Shown one piece after another: positions 1 to 7,245 of a stretch of DNA of 16,724 bases (position 1 is the stretch's first letter; each line of letters opens with the position of its first letter). Below the pieces are notes generated by a model, which saw only the letters and a program-made list of their open reading frames with translations, did no database searches and had not been told where the DNA came from. The position numbers and the translations under genes are program-made. Source of the DNA: Deltaproteobacteria bacterium (GTDB taxonomy: Bacteria; Desulfobacterota; Desulfobacteria; Desulfobacterales; Desulfatibacillaceae); contig JAKAGN010000009.1 in NCBI GenBank assembly GCA_021815525.1, forward strand, positions 1-16,724, read 5' to 3'.

Positions 1-1303
1 TTGCCGCGCCCGGCAAAATTTCGGCGATGATGGAAAGGGGATCTTCCGTGCGGGGGTTATCGGACGAAATCACCAGCAGGTCCGACAGCCTGGCCGAGAT
101 CTCCCCCATGATGGGACGCTTGCCCCTGTCGCGGTCGCCGCCGCAGCCCATGACGGTGATTATGCGGCCAGTTTTAATTTTATTCATTGATTCCAATATC
201 TTTTCCAGTGCATCGGGCGTGTGGGCATAGTCCACGAAGGTGTGTCGGCCGTAGGGGTTCTCCACCCGCTCCAGTCGGCCCGGGACCCGCGAAAGGGCCG
301 AGAGGCCGCGGGCGATGACGGCCGGGGAAAGCCCCAGGGCCAGGCCCGCGCCGGCGGCCGAGAGGATGTTCCGGAAGTTGTGGAGCCCCACCAGGGGGGA
401 GCTTACGGGGATGTCCCCGGCCGGAGTTCCCAGGACCCCCCTGATGCCGGAGGCGTCTATGGCCGTTTCCCGGCCCCGCACCGTGGCCTCCCCGGAAAGG
501 CCCGTGGAGAAAAGGGGAAGCCGGGTCGCGGCCGCGAGGCGCTTTCCGTAGGGGTCGTCGGTGTTGATGACGGCCATCATCTGCTTCGGGCCGTTTTCCG
601 CCGCGTAGTCCGTGAAGAGGAGGGCCTTGGCCGCGAAGTAGTCCTCCATGTTCCTGTGATAATCCAGGTGATCCTGGCTCAGGTTGGTGAATACTGAAAC
701 ATCCACGGCCGTGAAGAGGAGCCGCCCCTGCACCAGCGCGTGGGAGGAAACCTCCATCACGACGTGCGTCACGCCCGCTTCCAGCATGTCGGCGAAGACC
801 TTCTGGAGGTCCGCGGCGTCGGGCGTGGTCATGGGGTTCGGAAAGACCTTGCCCTCGTAGCGGATGTTGACGGTGCCGATGACGCCCGTCTTGAACCCGG
901 CGGAAACGAGAACGCTTTCAACAAAATACGTGACTGTGGACTTGCCATTGGTTCCTGTTACGGCCACGATAACCAGCTTGCCGGACGGGTCTCCGTAGAA
1001 TGTGGCGGCCAGGCGCGCCAGCGCGCGGCGGGAGTCGCGGACCTCGATGACTATCGCCCCGCCGGCGTCCACGGGCCTTTCCGCCACTATCACGGCCGCG
1101 CCCCGCCCCACGGCGTCCTTGACGTGGTCGTGCCCGTCGGCCCTGGTGCCGCGTATGGCCACGAAAAGCCCGCCGGGCTTGACGTCGCGGGAGGAGTAGA
1201 AAATCCCCGTAACCGTGAGCCCGCCTTCCGCCACTGCCGGGACCGCCACGATTCTTGACGTGGAGTCACCGTAAAGGGCCGAGATGAGGCGGGAAAGTTC
1301 CAT
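1..1303 (-). CDS. murE: UDP-N-acetylmuramoyl-tripeptide synthetase MurE, 3' end cut by window edge
   Basis: Cytoplasmic Mur ligase that adds the third amino acid (by motif, meso-diaminopimelate) to UDP-MurNAc-L-Ala-D-Glu with ATP. Reading the minus strand from ATG 1303-1301 gives 434 codons with no stop before the edge; family members are about 490-500 aa, so roughly 60 C-terminal residues are missing. Visible motifs are the P-loop GTNGKST (117-123), TTPDA, EVSSHAL, TNLSQDHLDYH, the DYAHTPDAL segment, GCGGDRDRGKRPIMG and DNPRTEDP (415-422). DNPR is the signature of meso-DAP rather than lysine specificity. AAGGAG lies 10 bases upstream of the chosen ATG, and only 21 bases separate it from the ftsI stop, so it belongs to the same operon. 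The family assignment is firm; the amino acid specificity is inferred from the motif. Confidence 0.96.
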   Translation of the reverse strand, partial: MELSRLISALYGDSTSRIVAVPAVAEGGLTVTGIFYSSRDVKPGGLFVAIRGTRADGHDHVKDAVGRGAAVIVAERPVDAGGAIVIEVRDSRRALARLAATFYGDPSGKLVIVAVTGTNGKSTVTYFVESVLVSAGFKTGVIGTVNIRYEGKVFPNPMTTPDAADLQKVFADMLEAGVTHVVMEVSSHALVQGRLLFTAVDVSVFTNLSQDHLDYHRNMEDYFAAKALLFTDYAAENGPKQMMAVINTDDPYGKRLAAATRLPLFSTGLSGEATVRGRETAIDASGIRGVLGTPAGDIPVSSPLVGLHNFRNILSAAGAGLALGLSPAVIARGLSALSRVPGRLERVENPYGRHTFVDYAHTPDALEKILESMNKIKTGRIITVMGCGGDRDRGKRPIMGEISARLSDLLVISSDNPRTEDPLSIIAEILPGAA

Positions 1304-1324
1304 CCGGGTAACGCTCCTTACGTG

Positions 1325-3091
1325 TCAGTCCGCCGAAGCCGCATCGTCGTGGCCCGCCGGGGCCGCGGCCGTTTCGGGCGCGGCGGGGTTTTCCGGCGGA
1401 ATGTTGAAGTAGGGAAGGGCGCGCTCGGCGATCTCCTTGAAGACGGGCGCCGAAACGATGCCGCCGTAGTACTGCTTGCCCCTTGGCTCGTCCAGAATGG
1501 CGATTATGGCCAAGGCCGGCTTGTCCTTGGGCACGAAGCCCACGAAGGAGGCGATGTATTTGCCTTTTGCGTAGACCCGGTCAACAACTTTCTGGGCCGT
1601 TCCCGTTTTCCCACACACTGTATATCCCGACATGGCCGCCTTGGTCCCCGTGCCGCCCTCACGGACCACCTCGGCCATCATCTCTCTTACCTTCCGGGCC
1701 GTGTCCTCGGAGATGACCCGGCGGACGGGCCTCGGTCCGTAGCTTTTCACCACCCGGCCCCTGGAGTCGGTGACCGCGGAGACGAGGTAGGGCTTCATGA
1801 GGACCCCGCCGTTTGCAATGGCGCAGGCGCCTGTTATGACCTGCATGGCGGTGACCGATATGCCCTGGCCGAACGCGATGGTGCCGGCGTGGATGTCCCG
1901 CCACTGCTCGTAGGGCGACATGTAGCCGGAGACCTCGCCCCCGAAGTCGAGGCCCAGTCGGCCGCCGAAACCGAAGTTGTGGAGGGTGGTGTAGAGGCGC
2001 TTCTTGCCGATCATCTGCCCCACCTTCAAGGCCCCGATGTTGGAGGAGACCTTCACGATGCCGGTCAAGGTCAGGGTGCCGTAATGGTGGGTGTCGTGGA
2101 TGACGTGGCCGCCGATCCGGAAGCTGCCGTTCTCGCAGTAGAACGTGGTCTCGGGGGTCACCAGGCCCGATTCCACCGCGGCCGAGGCGGTGAAAATTTT
2201 CATGGTGGAGCCGGGCTCATAGGTGTCCGTGAGGGCCCGAAGCCGCCGGACGTCGGGCACGTAGCGCCCGTAATCATTGGGGTTTATCAGCGGCGCCTGG
2301 GCGAGGGCCAGGACCTCTCCGGTTTCGGGCCGCATCACGATGACGGTGCCGCTCACCGCCAGGTTGTCGGTGACCGCCTTTGCGATGGCGCTTTCGGCGA
2401 TGGCCTGGATGGTGCTGTCGATGGTGAGCACCAGGTTGTGGCCGGCGTGATCCACGGCCGGGATCCCCGAGGGCGCGTACAGCCTCCGGCGGGCGTCGGC
2501 GTGAACGGTGAATGTGGCCTTGTGGCCGGAAAGGTCCCCGTTGTAGTAGCGCTCCAGCCCCTCCAGGCCCTCGCCGTCGGAGCCGCAGTAGCCCACGATC
2601 TGGGCCGCCAGGGTCCCGCCGGGGTAGAAGCGCTTGGGGTCGGGCTGGAAGAGGAATCCCTTCACCTTGGCTTCGCGCGCCTCGCTCCGCATGGCCTCAA
2701 CCTCGCCGGGCTCCACGAAGCGGGCCAGGCGCACGTACTGGCTCCGGGTGGTGAGGCGGCGCATTATCTCCGCCTCGGCGAGCGGCAGGTGCCGGGCCAG
2801 TATCCGGGCGGCCAGGGGCTTGTCCTTGATGACGGTGGGGTCCACTGCCACCGACAGAAGCTCCAGGGTCACCGCCAGCTTGCGCTGGTTGCGGTCCTCT
2901 ATGGCCCCCCGCATGGCGTCGGCCTTGAGCTTGCGAAGATACTGGCTCACGGCCTTTCCGGAGAGGAAGGGCCTCTCGATAATGGCCAGGTGCGCGGCCC
3001 GCCCCACGATTAGGGTGAAAAGAAGGGTGAAGAGAAAAACCACCACGTTCATGCGGACCTGGAATTGTTGGCTCCTGCTATTTAGTTCCAT
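1325..3091 (-). CDS. ftsI: Peptidoglycan D,D-transpeptidase FtsI (PBP3, class B penicillin-binding protein)
   Basis: Septal transpeptidase that cross-links peptidoglycan during division, anchored in the inner membrane with its catalytic domain in the periplasm. The 588-aa protein has one N-terminal membrane segment (about 15-38), a PBP dimerisation region starting around the RGAIEDRN motif (61-68), and a transpeptidase domain from about 215. The active-site motifs are all present: STMK with nucleophile Ser295, SSN 349-351 and KTG 495-497. There is no PASTA domain, which fits FtsI rather than a sporulation SpoVD or a PASTA-type PBP. The C-terminal tail (from about 565) is Pro/Ala rich and probably disordered. 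The ATG at 3091 lies inside the end of ftsL (14-base overlap), which suggests translational coupling. The murE start follows 21 bases after its stop. Confidence 0.96.
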   Translation of the reverse strand: MELNSRSQQFQVRMNVVVFLFTLLFTLIVGRAAHLAIIERPFLSGKAVSQYLRKLKADAMRGAIEDRNQRKLAVTLELLSVAVDPTVIKDKPLAARILARHLPLAEAEIMRRLTTRSQYVRLARFVEPGEVEAMRSEAREAKVKGFLFQPDPKRFYPGGTLAAQIVGYCGSDGEGLEGLERYYNGDLSGHKATFTVHADARRRLYAPSGIPAVDHAGHNLVLTIDSTIQAIAESAIAKAVTDNLAVSGTVIVMRPETGEVLALAQAPLINPNDYGRYVPDVRRLRALTDTYEPGSTMKIFTASAAVESGLVTPETTFYCENGSFRIGGHVIHDTHHYGTLTLTGIVKVSSNIGALKVGQMIGKKRLYTTLHNFGFGGRLGLDFGGEVSGYMSPYEQWRDIHAGTIAFGQGISVTAMQVITGACAIANGGVLMKPYLVSAVTDSRGRVVKSYGPRPVRRVISEDTARKVREMMAEVVREGGTGTKAAMSGYTVCGKTGTAQKVVDRVYAKGKYIASFVGFVPKDKPALAIIAILDEPRGKQYYGGIVSAPVFKEIAERALPYFNIPPENPAAPETAAAPAGHDDAASAD

Positions 3092-3377
3092 CTGGCACCA
3101 CCACGACCTGGCTTAGGGTGGGTACGACAAGCCCCATCCGGCCCTGACCGATGGCCAGGATCCTGTTGGGGGATTTCAGGAACACGATTTCCGCGTCCAG
3201 GCTGCTCTTGCTGCGCTTGATCTCGTCGCCGGCGCTCTTGGCCTTGAGTATCTCGTAGCCCAAGCGCACGCAGCGGTTCTTGCACCAGGCGAGCGTTATA
3301 AGCTCCGCCACTATGACGGATATGAAAACGCCGTAGCAGGCAAGCTTCAGCGTTCTTCTTTCGGGTCTTGCGGGCAT
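3078..3377 (-). CDS. ftsL: Cell division protein FtsL-like (small bitopic divisome protein)
   Basis: A 99-aa protein between rsmH and ftsI, the standard ftsL position. It has a short basic cytoplasmic N-terminus (PARPERRTLK), one membrane segment at about 11-31 (ACYGVFISVIVAELITLAW), and then a periplasmic helix (about 38-68, rich in K/E/D/L heptad-like residues) that ends in a segment similar to the FtsL/DivIC tail (SPNRILAIGQGRMGL). FtsL forms a complex with FtsB and FtsQ that activates FtsWI. Sequence similarity in this family is low, so the assignment rests on size, topology and synteny. The ATG at 3377 is preceded by AAAAGG with short spacing. The reading frame stays open upstream into rsmH, but those residues read as shadow sequence. 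The end overlaps the ftsI start by 14 bases. Confidence 0.88.
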   Translation of the reverse strand: MPARPERRTLKLACYGVFISVIVAELITLAWCKNRCVRLGYEILKAKSAGDEIKRSKSSLDAEIVFLKSPNRILAIGQGRMGLVVPTLSQVVVVPDGTK

Positions 3378-3397
3378 GGGCCTTTTATCGTAATATT

Positions 3398-4342
3398 TCA
3401 GAATGACTCGAAAACCCGCAGGCGCGCGCTGCGCGAGCGGGGGTTTTCCGAAACCTCGGCGGCCCCCGGCTTGACGGCCTTTTTCGTCACGATCCGCCCC
3501 CGGGCGACTCTTCCGCAGGAGCATGGAAGATCGGGCGGGCAGATGCACTCCCCGGCCAGCTCCCGGAAGCGGCTCTTCACCATGCGCGCCTCCAGGGAAT
3601 GGAACGATATCACGCACATGCGGCCGCCGGGCGCGAGGACGCCCGGAAACACGGAAAGGAGCCGGGCCAGGTGCCCAAGCTCGTCGTTCACCGACATGCG
3701 GATGGCCTGGAAGCATTGTGTCGCCAAGTGTATACGCTCCCTGCCCCGTGAAAAGGGCTTCTTCACCCGGTGAATCAGGCCGGCCAGGGCGAGGCTCGAG
3801 CTTATCCTGCCCTTTTCCCGTTCGCGGACGATGGCCCGGGCCACGGCCCGCGCGTGGGGCTCCTCGCCCAGCTCACGGAAAATGAACGCCAGATCCTCCT
3901 CCGGGGCCGCGTTCACAAGCTCTTCCGCGGTCATGCCGGACGAGTCGCCGTCCATGGACATCAGAAGGGGTTCGTCCCGTAAAAAGGAGAATCCCCGCTT
4001 GCTATGTTCGAGTTGGAAAGAGGAAAGCCCAAGGTCGCAGAGAATGCCGTCCGCCTTTTGTATCCCAAGCGCGTCGAGAACTTCCGGCAGCTCGCTGTAA
4101 TTGGCCCTTACGAGGTGTACCCGCGCCTCACAGGAGACAAGCCTCCGGGAAGCGTTCGCTATGGCGTCCGGGTCCCGGTCGATCCCGATGAGCGTCCCCC
4201 CGGGGCTGATCGAGGAAAGGATGGCCCGGGAATGCCCCCCGCCCCCAAGGGTTGCATCCACGTATATCCCGCCGGGCCTGGGCGCCAGGTACTCCATGCA
4301 TTCCGCCAGGAGTACCGGCACATGCGTTTCTTTTTCGGTCAC
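3398..4342 (-). CDS. rsmH: 16S rRNA (cytosine(1402)-N(4))-methyltransferase RsmH (MraW)
   Basis: S-adenosylmethionine-dependent enzyme that methylates N4 of C1402 in the 16S rRNA decoding centre. The 314-aa length is normal. Motifs include HVPVLLAE at 7-14, the SAM-binding loop DATLGGGGHS (29-38), GIDRDPDA (53-60), DGILCDLGLSSFQL (98-111) with the family DLG(L/V)SS signature, and SFHSLE near the C-terminus, followed by a basic tail. The start codon is GTG at 4342-4340, overlapping the mraZ stop as GTGA. No good ribosome-binding site is seen in front of it, so translation probably depends on mraZ (coupling). It is followed by ftsL after 20 bases. Confidence 0.96.
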   Translation of the reverse strand: MTEKETHVPVLLAECMEYLAPRPGGIYVDATLGGGGHSRAILSSISPGGTLIGIDRDPDAIANASRRLVSCEARVHLVRANYSELPEVLDALGIQKADGILCDLGLSSFQLEHSKRGFSFLRDEPLLMSMDGDSSGMTAEELVNAAPEEDLAFIFRELGEEPHARAVARAIVREREKGRISSSLALAGLIHRVKKPFSRGRERIHLATQCFQAIRMSVNDELGHLARLLSVFPGVLAPGGRMCVISFHSLEARMVKSRFRELAGECICPPDLPCSCGRVARGRIVTKKAVKPGAAEVSENPRSRSARLRVFESF

Positions 4343-4848
4343 TTGCGTAATTTTGCATGATATTTCTTGAGATTGATTGCGCCCGACTTGAATTTCTCGT
4401 CGAACTCCCGCCGGTCAGCGTTGAACTTTTCGAGGGGCCAGATTTCCACGCGGTCCCCCAGGCCCACCATCACTATCTTCCCGTTGGGGAAAATGCCCAC
4501 CCCCTCGCGGATCGCTTGCGGGATGTTGATCCTTCCCTGCTTGTCGGGAATGCAGTATGCGACGTCCCCGTAGCCGTGGCGCGCTATCAGCTCCGCGTTC
4601 CGCATATCCTCGTCCGACGGCTCGCCCTCGCCGTCCTGGGGGGCCGAGTTCATGCGCTCCATGATGCCGTCGAAGGTGGGCTCGTTGTAACCAACCAGGT
4701 AGTTGGCATCGGATTTGACTACCACAACCCCTTGTGTTTCAAGGGCTTCGATGGCGCTGCGGATGTGCGAGGGAAGGGTTATCCGGCCCTTGTCGTCGAC
4801 GACCAAAGGAACGGTTTGCAGGAATTTCGTCGCTATCCCCGCCTTCAT
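4339..4848 (-). CDS. mraZ: Transcriptional regulator MraZ
   Basis: DNA-binding repressor at the head of the dcw cluster. It has two SpoVT/AbrB-type half domains: VDDKGRITLPSHIRSAIE (about 17-34) and PDKQGRINIPQAIREGVG (about 100-117), each with the conserved DxxGRxxxP core. At 169 aa it is longer than the usual 140-155; the extra length is largely an acidic linker (about 69-82, SAPQDGEGEPSDED) between the halves. The ATG at 4848 has a purine-rich AAAGGGTGGGGGG stretch directly upstream. In other bacteria MraZ rings bind spaced TGGG direct repeats in their own promoter, and such repeats are present here (4851-4905), so autoregulation is likely. Confidence 0.96.
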   Translation of the reverse strand: MKAGIATKFLQTVPLVVDDKGRITLPSHIRSAIEALETQGVVVVKSDANYLVGYNEPTFDGIMERMNSAPQDGEGEPSDEDMRNAELIARHGYGDVAYCIPDKQGRINIPQAIREGVGIFPNGKIVMVGLGDRVEIWPLEKFNADRREFDEKFKSGAINLKKYHAKLRK

Positions 4849-4850
4849 CC

Positions 4851-4905
4851 CCCCACCCTTTCCATTTCACCCCATTTGGCTTTTTTTATACCCCACATTC
4901 ACCCA
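4851..4905 (-). promoter_or_regulatory. Candidate MraZ operator: helically phased TGGG repeats
   Basis: On the minus strand TGGG occurs at 4905-4902, 4895-4892 (10 bases on) and 4874-4871 (21 bases on). A TGGA follows at 4864-4861 (10 bases on), and a further TGGG at 4855-4852 merges into the ribosome-binding region. Known MraZ boxes are TGGG direct repeats with about 10-base periodicity. The repeats flank and overlap both the -10 element and the leader, consistent with autorepression. Which of the five are used is not known. Confidence 0.65.
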
Positions 4906-4913
4906 CCTGTCAA
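4885..4913 (-). promoter_or_regulatory. Sigma70-type promoter of the dcw operon
   Basis: On the minus strand, TTGACA (4913-4908), a 17-base spacer and TATAAA (4890-4885) form a near-consensus promoter. Transcription would begin near 4878, leaving a leader of about 30 bases before the mraZ ATG. The spacer itself contains two TGGG elements ten bases apart, so a bound MraZ ring would cover the promoter. The match to consensus is seen directly; activity is inferred. Confidence 0.85.
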
Positions 4914-5739
4914 GATGATTTTGGATGCGGAGATGTGATTTTTTTCAATGATTCAAAAAAGATGCGAACGGCGAAGGTGATGGAAAGAGGCTTTAAAAAC
5001 AGGGCATTGTTGCCCGTCCGGGCGGATAAACGGCGGGAATGGTGTTTCCGACGCGTCGCGGCATAGGGAAAACCAAGGGGTTGAACGGATTCTTTTACGG
5101 GGATTAAGGGAAAGGCCGTACTTGTGGTATTTGCGGGCAATCGACGCAAAATTGCGGCGAAATTACTCCATCGGCCCATTTTCAAAAGGGCCTTGGAGGA
5201 AACTTGGGGGGGCGTTTTCGGACGAAGGGGGCGCGAAAAAAAAATTAAAAGGACTTACGGCATGGGAATAAAATTCTGCATAAAAGAATGAGTGGCGCGC
5301 GGCGCGACCCGCGCCAGGTTACATTAGAATTTTAACTTGAATTTCCGGAAGTTGCTGGTGATCATAATAACAATACCTAAATACCAGCGTGGGAGGTTCT
5401 AATTGACTTTTATGACGTAGAAAACCAACGATCCAGCCTTATTCATAATCCAAGCAAGGCCAGGTGTCTCAGATGAATACCGCAGTTAAATCAACACGGC
5501 CTGCATAATATCCTTAATCTTCTGTTCCTGGTTCTATCCATAGACATTATATATTTTCTGGCTCAGTATTATAGAATTTTGTATTTGGCTGCAATTTATT
5601 TTAACATGATGCACTGAATGCCGCCCCGCCGGGCCTGCGTGGCCTTCTCTTTCCGCCCCCTGCCGCGCGTCAGTCGAAGAGCGGCCGAAGGGAAGCCATC
5701 AGGAACCAGCGAGGAGCCTTGCCAAGCGCCGGCCGCCAT
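4914..5739. other. Long intergenic region with an AT-rich island; no convincing gene
   Basis: Between the dcw promoter and the palindromic element lie about 825 bases without a believable coding region; the longest frame (minus strand, 5185 to 4910, 91 codons) has no recognisable features. From about 5222 to 5620 the sequence is far richer in A and T than the rest of the window, with many short A/T runs. Inside it are a GC-rich hairpin (TGGCGCG 5293-5299 with CGCGCCA 5310-5316) and an IR GCTGGT/ACCAGC (5354-5359 and 5383-5388). From about 5620 to 5739 the GC content rises again. It may hold a remnant of acquired DNA or an unrecognised regulatory RNA; neither can be shown here. Confidence 0.5.
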
Positions 5740-5863
5740 GAAGGCTGGCGGAAAACGATGAAATGCAAGGCGCGCGAGGCGCGCGCGATGGGAGCGTACT
5801 GTTGTACGTGACCGAGCGCAAGACGAAGCGCAACGACGCAGTTCGCGTTTTCCGTCAGCCTTC
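5740..5863. repeat. 124-bp palindromic element with 18-bp terminal inverted repeats (MITE/REP-like)
   Basis: The left end GAAGGCTGGCGGAAAACG (5740-5757) and right end CGTTTTCCGTCAGCCTTC (5846-5863) are inverted copies with a single G/T difference. The exact midpoint (5801.5) coincides with a second perfect hairpin, CGTAC-TGTT-GTACG (5795-5808), so the whole 124 bases fold as one imperfect cruciform. No transposase is encoded. The right terminus includes the TGA stop (5857-5855) and last codons of the CNNM gene. It could be a non-autonomous mobile element or an extragenic palindrome, and it may also act as the terminator of the htrA-CNNM unit. Similar palindromes are dispersed in some sulfate-reducer genomes as far as I remember, but this is not verified. 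Confidence 0.7.
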
Positions 5864-7180
5864 CGGGGTGGAGCCCTCGGGCGGGGCGGGGGGCTCCCCG
5901 GGGGGCGGTTCCGGCTCCAGGGGTTTTCCCAGGCGCTCCACCTCCACCTCGATGATGCGCTGCTGGTCAGCCCGGGTGACGCGGATGACGGCGTCGCCCA
6001 TTGGGATTTCCTCCCCCTCGGCGGGGATGTGCCGGAGAAGCGTGAGGATGAGGCCGGAGATGGTCTCGTAGTCCTGGTGCTCGTCCAGGCCTAAGTGCAG
6101 GACCCGGTTCACCTCCTCGATCTCGGTGTCGCCGTCGACGAGCGCCTTGTGCTTTCCGGTCCTCCGTATGCGGTCGGGCTCGAGGTCGGTCTCGTCCCTT
6201 ATCTCCCCCACGATCTCCTCCAGGAGGTCCTCGATGGTGACGAGCCCCGAGACGCCGCCGTGCTCGTCCACGACGAGCGCCATGTGGACGCGCTGTTGCT
6301 GGAACTCCCGCAGAAGGTCGTCCACGTGCATGGTTTCGGGCACGAACATGACCGGTTTGACCCACTCCTTCAAGGGCAGCGAGTCGCGGCCCGAAAGAAG
6401 AGCCGCCAGTATGTCCTTCACGTGGAGGATGCCCACCATGTGGTCCCTGTTGGTCTCGTAGACCGGGATGCGGGAGTAGCCCCACTTGGCGGCCTCGGCG
6501 GCGGCGTCCCGCAGGGAGCGGTCGGCCTTGAGGGCGAATATCTGGGTCCGGTCGGTCATGATCTCGTTTATGGTGAGATCCGAGAAGCGGAAGATGTTGT
6601 GGATCATCTGCGCCTCGTTCTCCTCCACCTCGCCCACCTCCTCCCCCAGGTTCACCACGGTCTTGATCTCGTCCTCCGTGATGATGGGGAGCTTTTCCTG
6701 GCCGGCCATGGGCCGGGTAAGGACGCGGTTTATCGCCTCCAGGACCAGGATCAGGGGGAGGAAGCCGTACTCGATGAGGCGGATGACGGGCGCGAAGGCC
6801 GAGGCCACGGCCTCGTTGCGGGCCAGCGCGAGGTTCTTGGGGGTGATCTCGCCGAACACCAGCAGGATGAAGGTGGTGAGCCCGACGGCGAGGCTTAGGC
6901 TCAGGCCCACCGCGTTGGGGCCCAGGATATGCATGGTGACCGAGGTGGCCACGGCCGCGGCGGCGGTGTTGACGAGGTTGTTGCCGATGAGGAGGGTGAG
7001 GACGAGCCGCTGGCGGTTCTGCCGCAGGGACCGCACGAGCCGCATTCTGGCGTCGCCGGTTTCGCACAGGTGCTGGACGCGGATGTCGGAAAGGGAGATG
7101 AAGGCGGCTTCCGCCGATGAAAAAAAGGCCGAGCCTCCTATTAGAAGGATCAGAAGAATTATGAGGCCGGTTGTTCCCAT
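5855..7180 (-). CDS. CNNM/CorC-family membrane protein with DUF21, two CBS domains and a CorC/HlyC domain
   Basis: Inner-membrane protein of the family that includes YfjD, CorC/CorB-like proteins and 'hemolysin C-like' proteins; characterised members handle Mg2+ (or Co2+) export and resistance. Using ATG 7180 it has 441 aa. An N-terminal DUF21/CNNM membrane domain holds about four hydrophobic segments (4-26, 58-82, 88-110, 130-150) with the family motifs SSAEAAF (21-27) and GEITPKN (110-116). A CBS pair follows at about 205-328, then a C-terminal CorC/HlyC FAD-like domain at about 345-420 and a Pro/Glu-rich tail. AAGGGG directly precedes ATG 7180; a longer in-frame TTG start at 7213 is less likely. 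It lies 65 bases downstream of htrA on the same strand. Its last codons are shared with the palindromic element. Confidence 0.93.
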   Translation of the reverse strand: MGTTGLIILLILLIGGSAFFSSAEAAFISLSDIRVQHLCETGDARMRLVRSLRQNRQRLVLTLLIGNNLVNTAAAAVATSVTMHILGPNAVGLSLSLAVGLTTFILLVFGEITPKNLALARNEAVASAFAPVIRLIEYGFLPLILVLEAINRVLTRPMAGQEKLPIITEDEIKTVVNLGEEVGEVEENEAQMIHNIFRFSDLTINEIMTDRTQIFALKADRSLRDAAAEAAKWGYSRIPVYETNRDHMVGILHVKDILAALLSGRDSLPLKEWVKPVMFVPETMHVDDLLREFQQQRVHMALVVDEHGGVSGLVTIEDLLEEIVGEIRDETDLEPDRIRRTGKHKALVDGDTEIEEVNRVLHLGLDEHQDYETISGLILTLLRHIPAEGEEIPMGDAVIRVTRADQQRIIEVEVERLGKPLEPEPPPGEPPAPPEGSTPEG

Positions 7181-7245
7181 TTCCCCTTGTCGGATTGGAT
7201 TGTCCGCCCTCAACCCGCCCCTCCACGCGGAGAAGCCGGGCGCGG

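Noticed and set aside
1322..3013. Long open frame (563 codons) on the plus strand opposite ftsI
   Set aside because: It lies wholly antisense to ftsI, has a Gly/His/Val-rich composition typical of high-GC shadow frames and no recognisable domain.
4910..5185. 91-codon minus-strand frame upstream of mraZ
   Set aside because: No ribosome-binding site or recognisable domain; it runs into the dcw promoter.
7181..7213. TTG start extending the CNNM protein by 11 residues
   Set aside because: ATG 7180 with AAGGGG upstream gives the usual N-terminus just before the first membrane segment.
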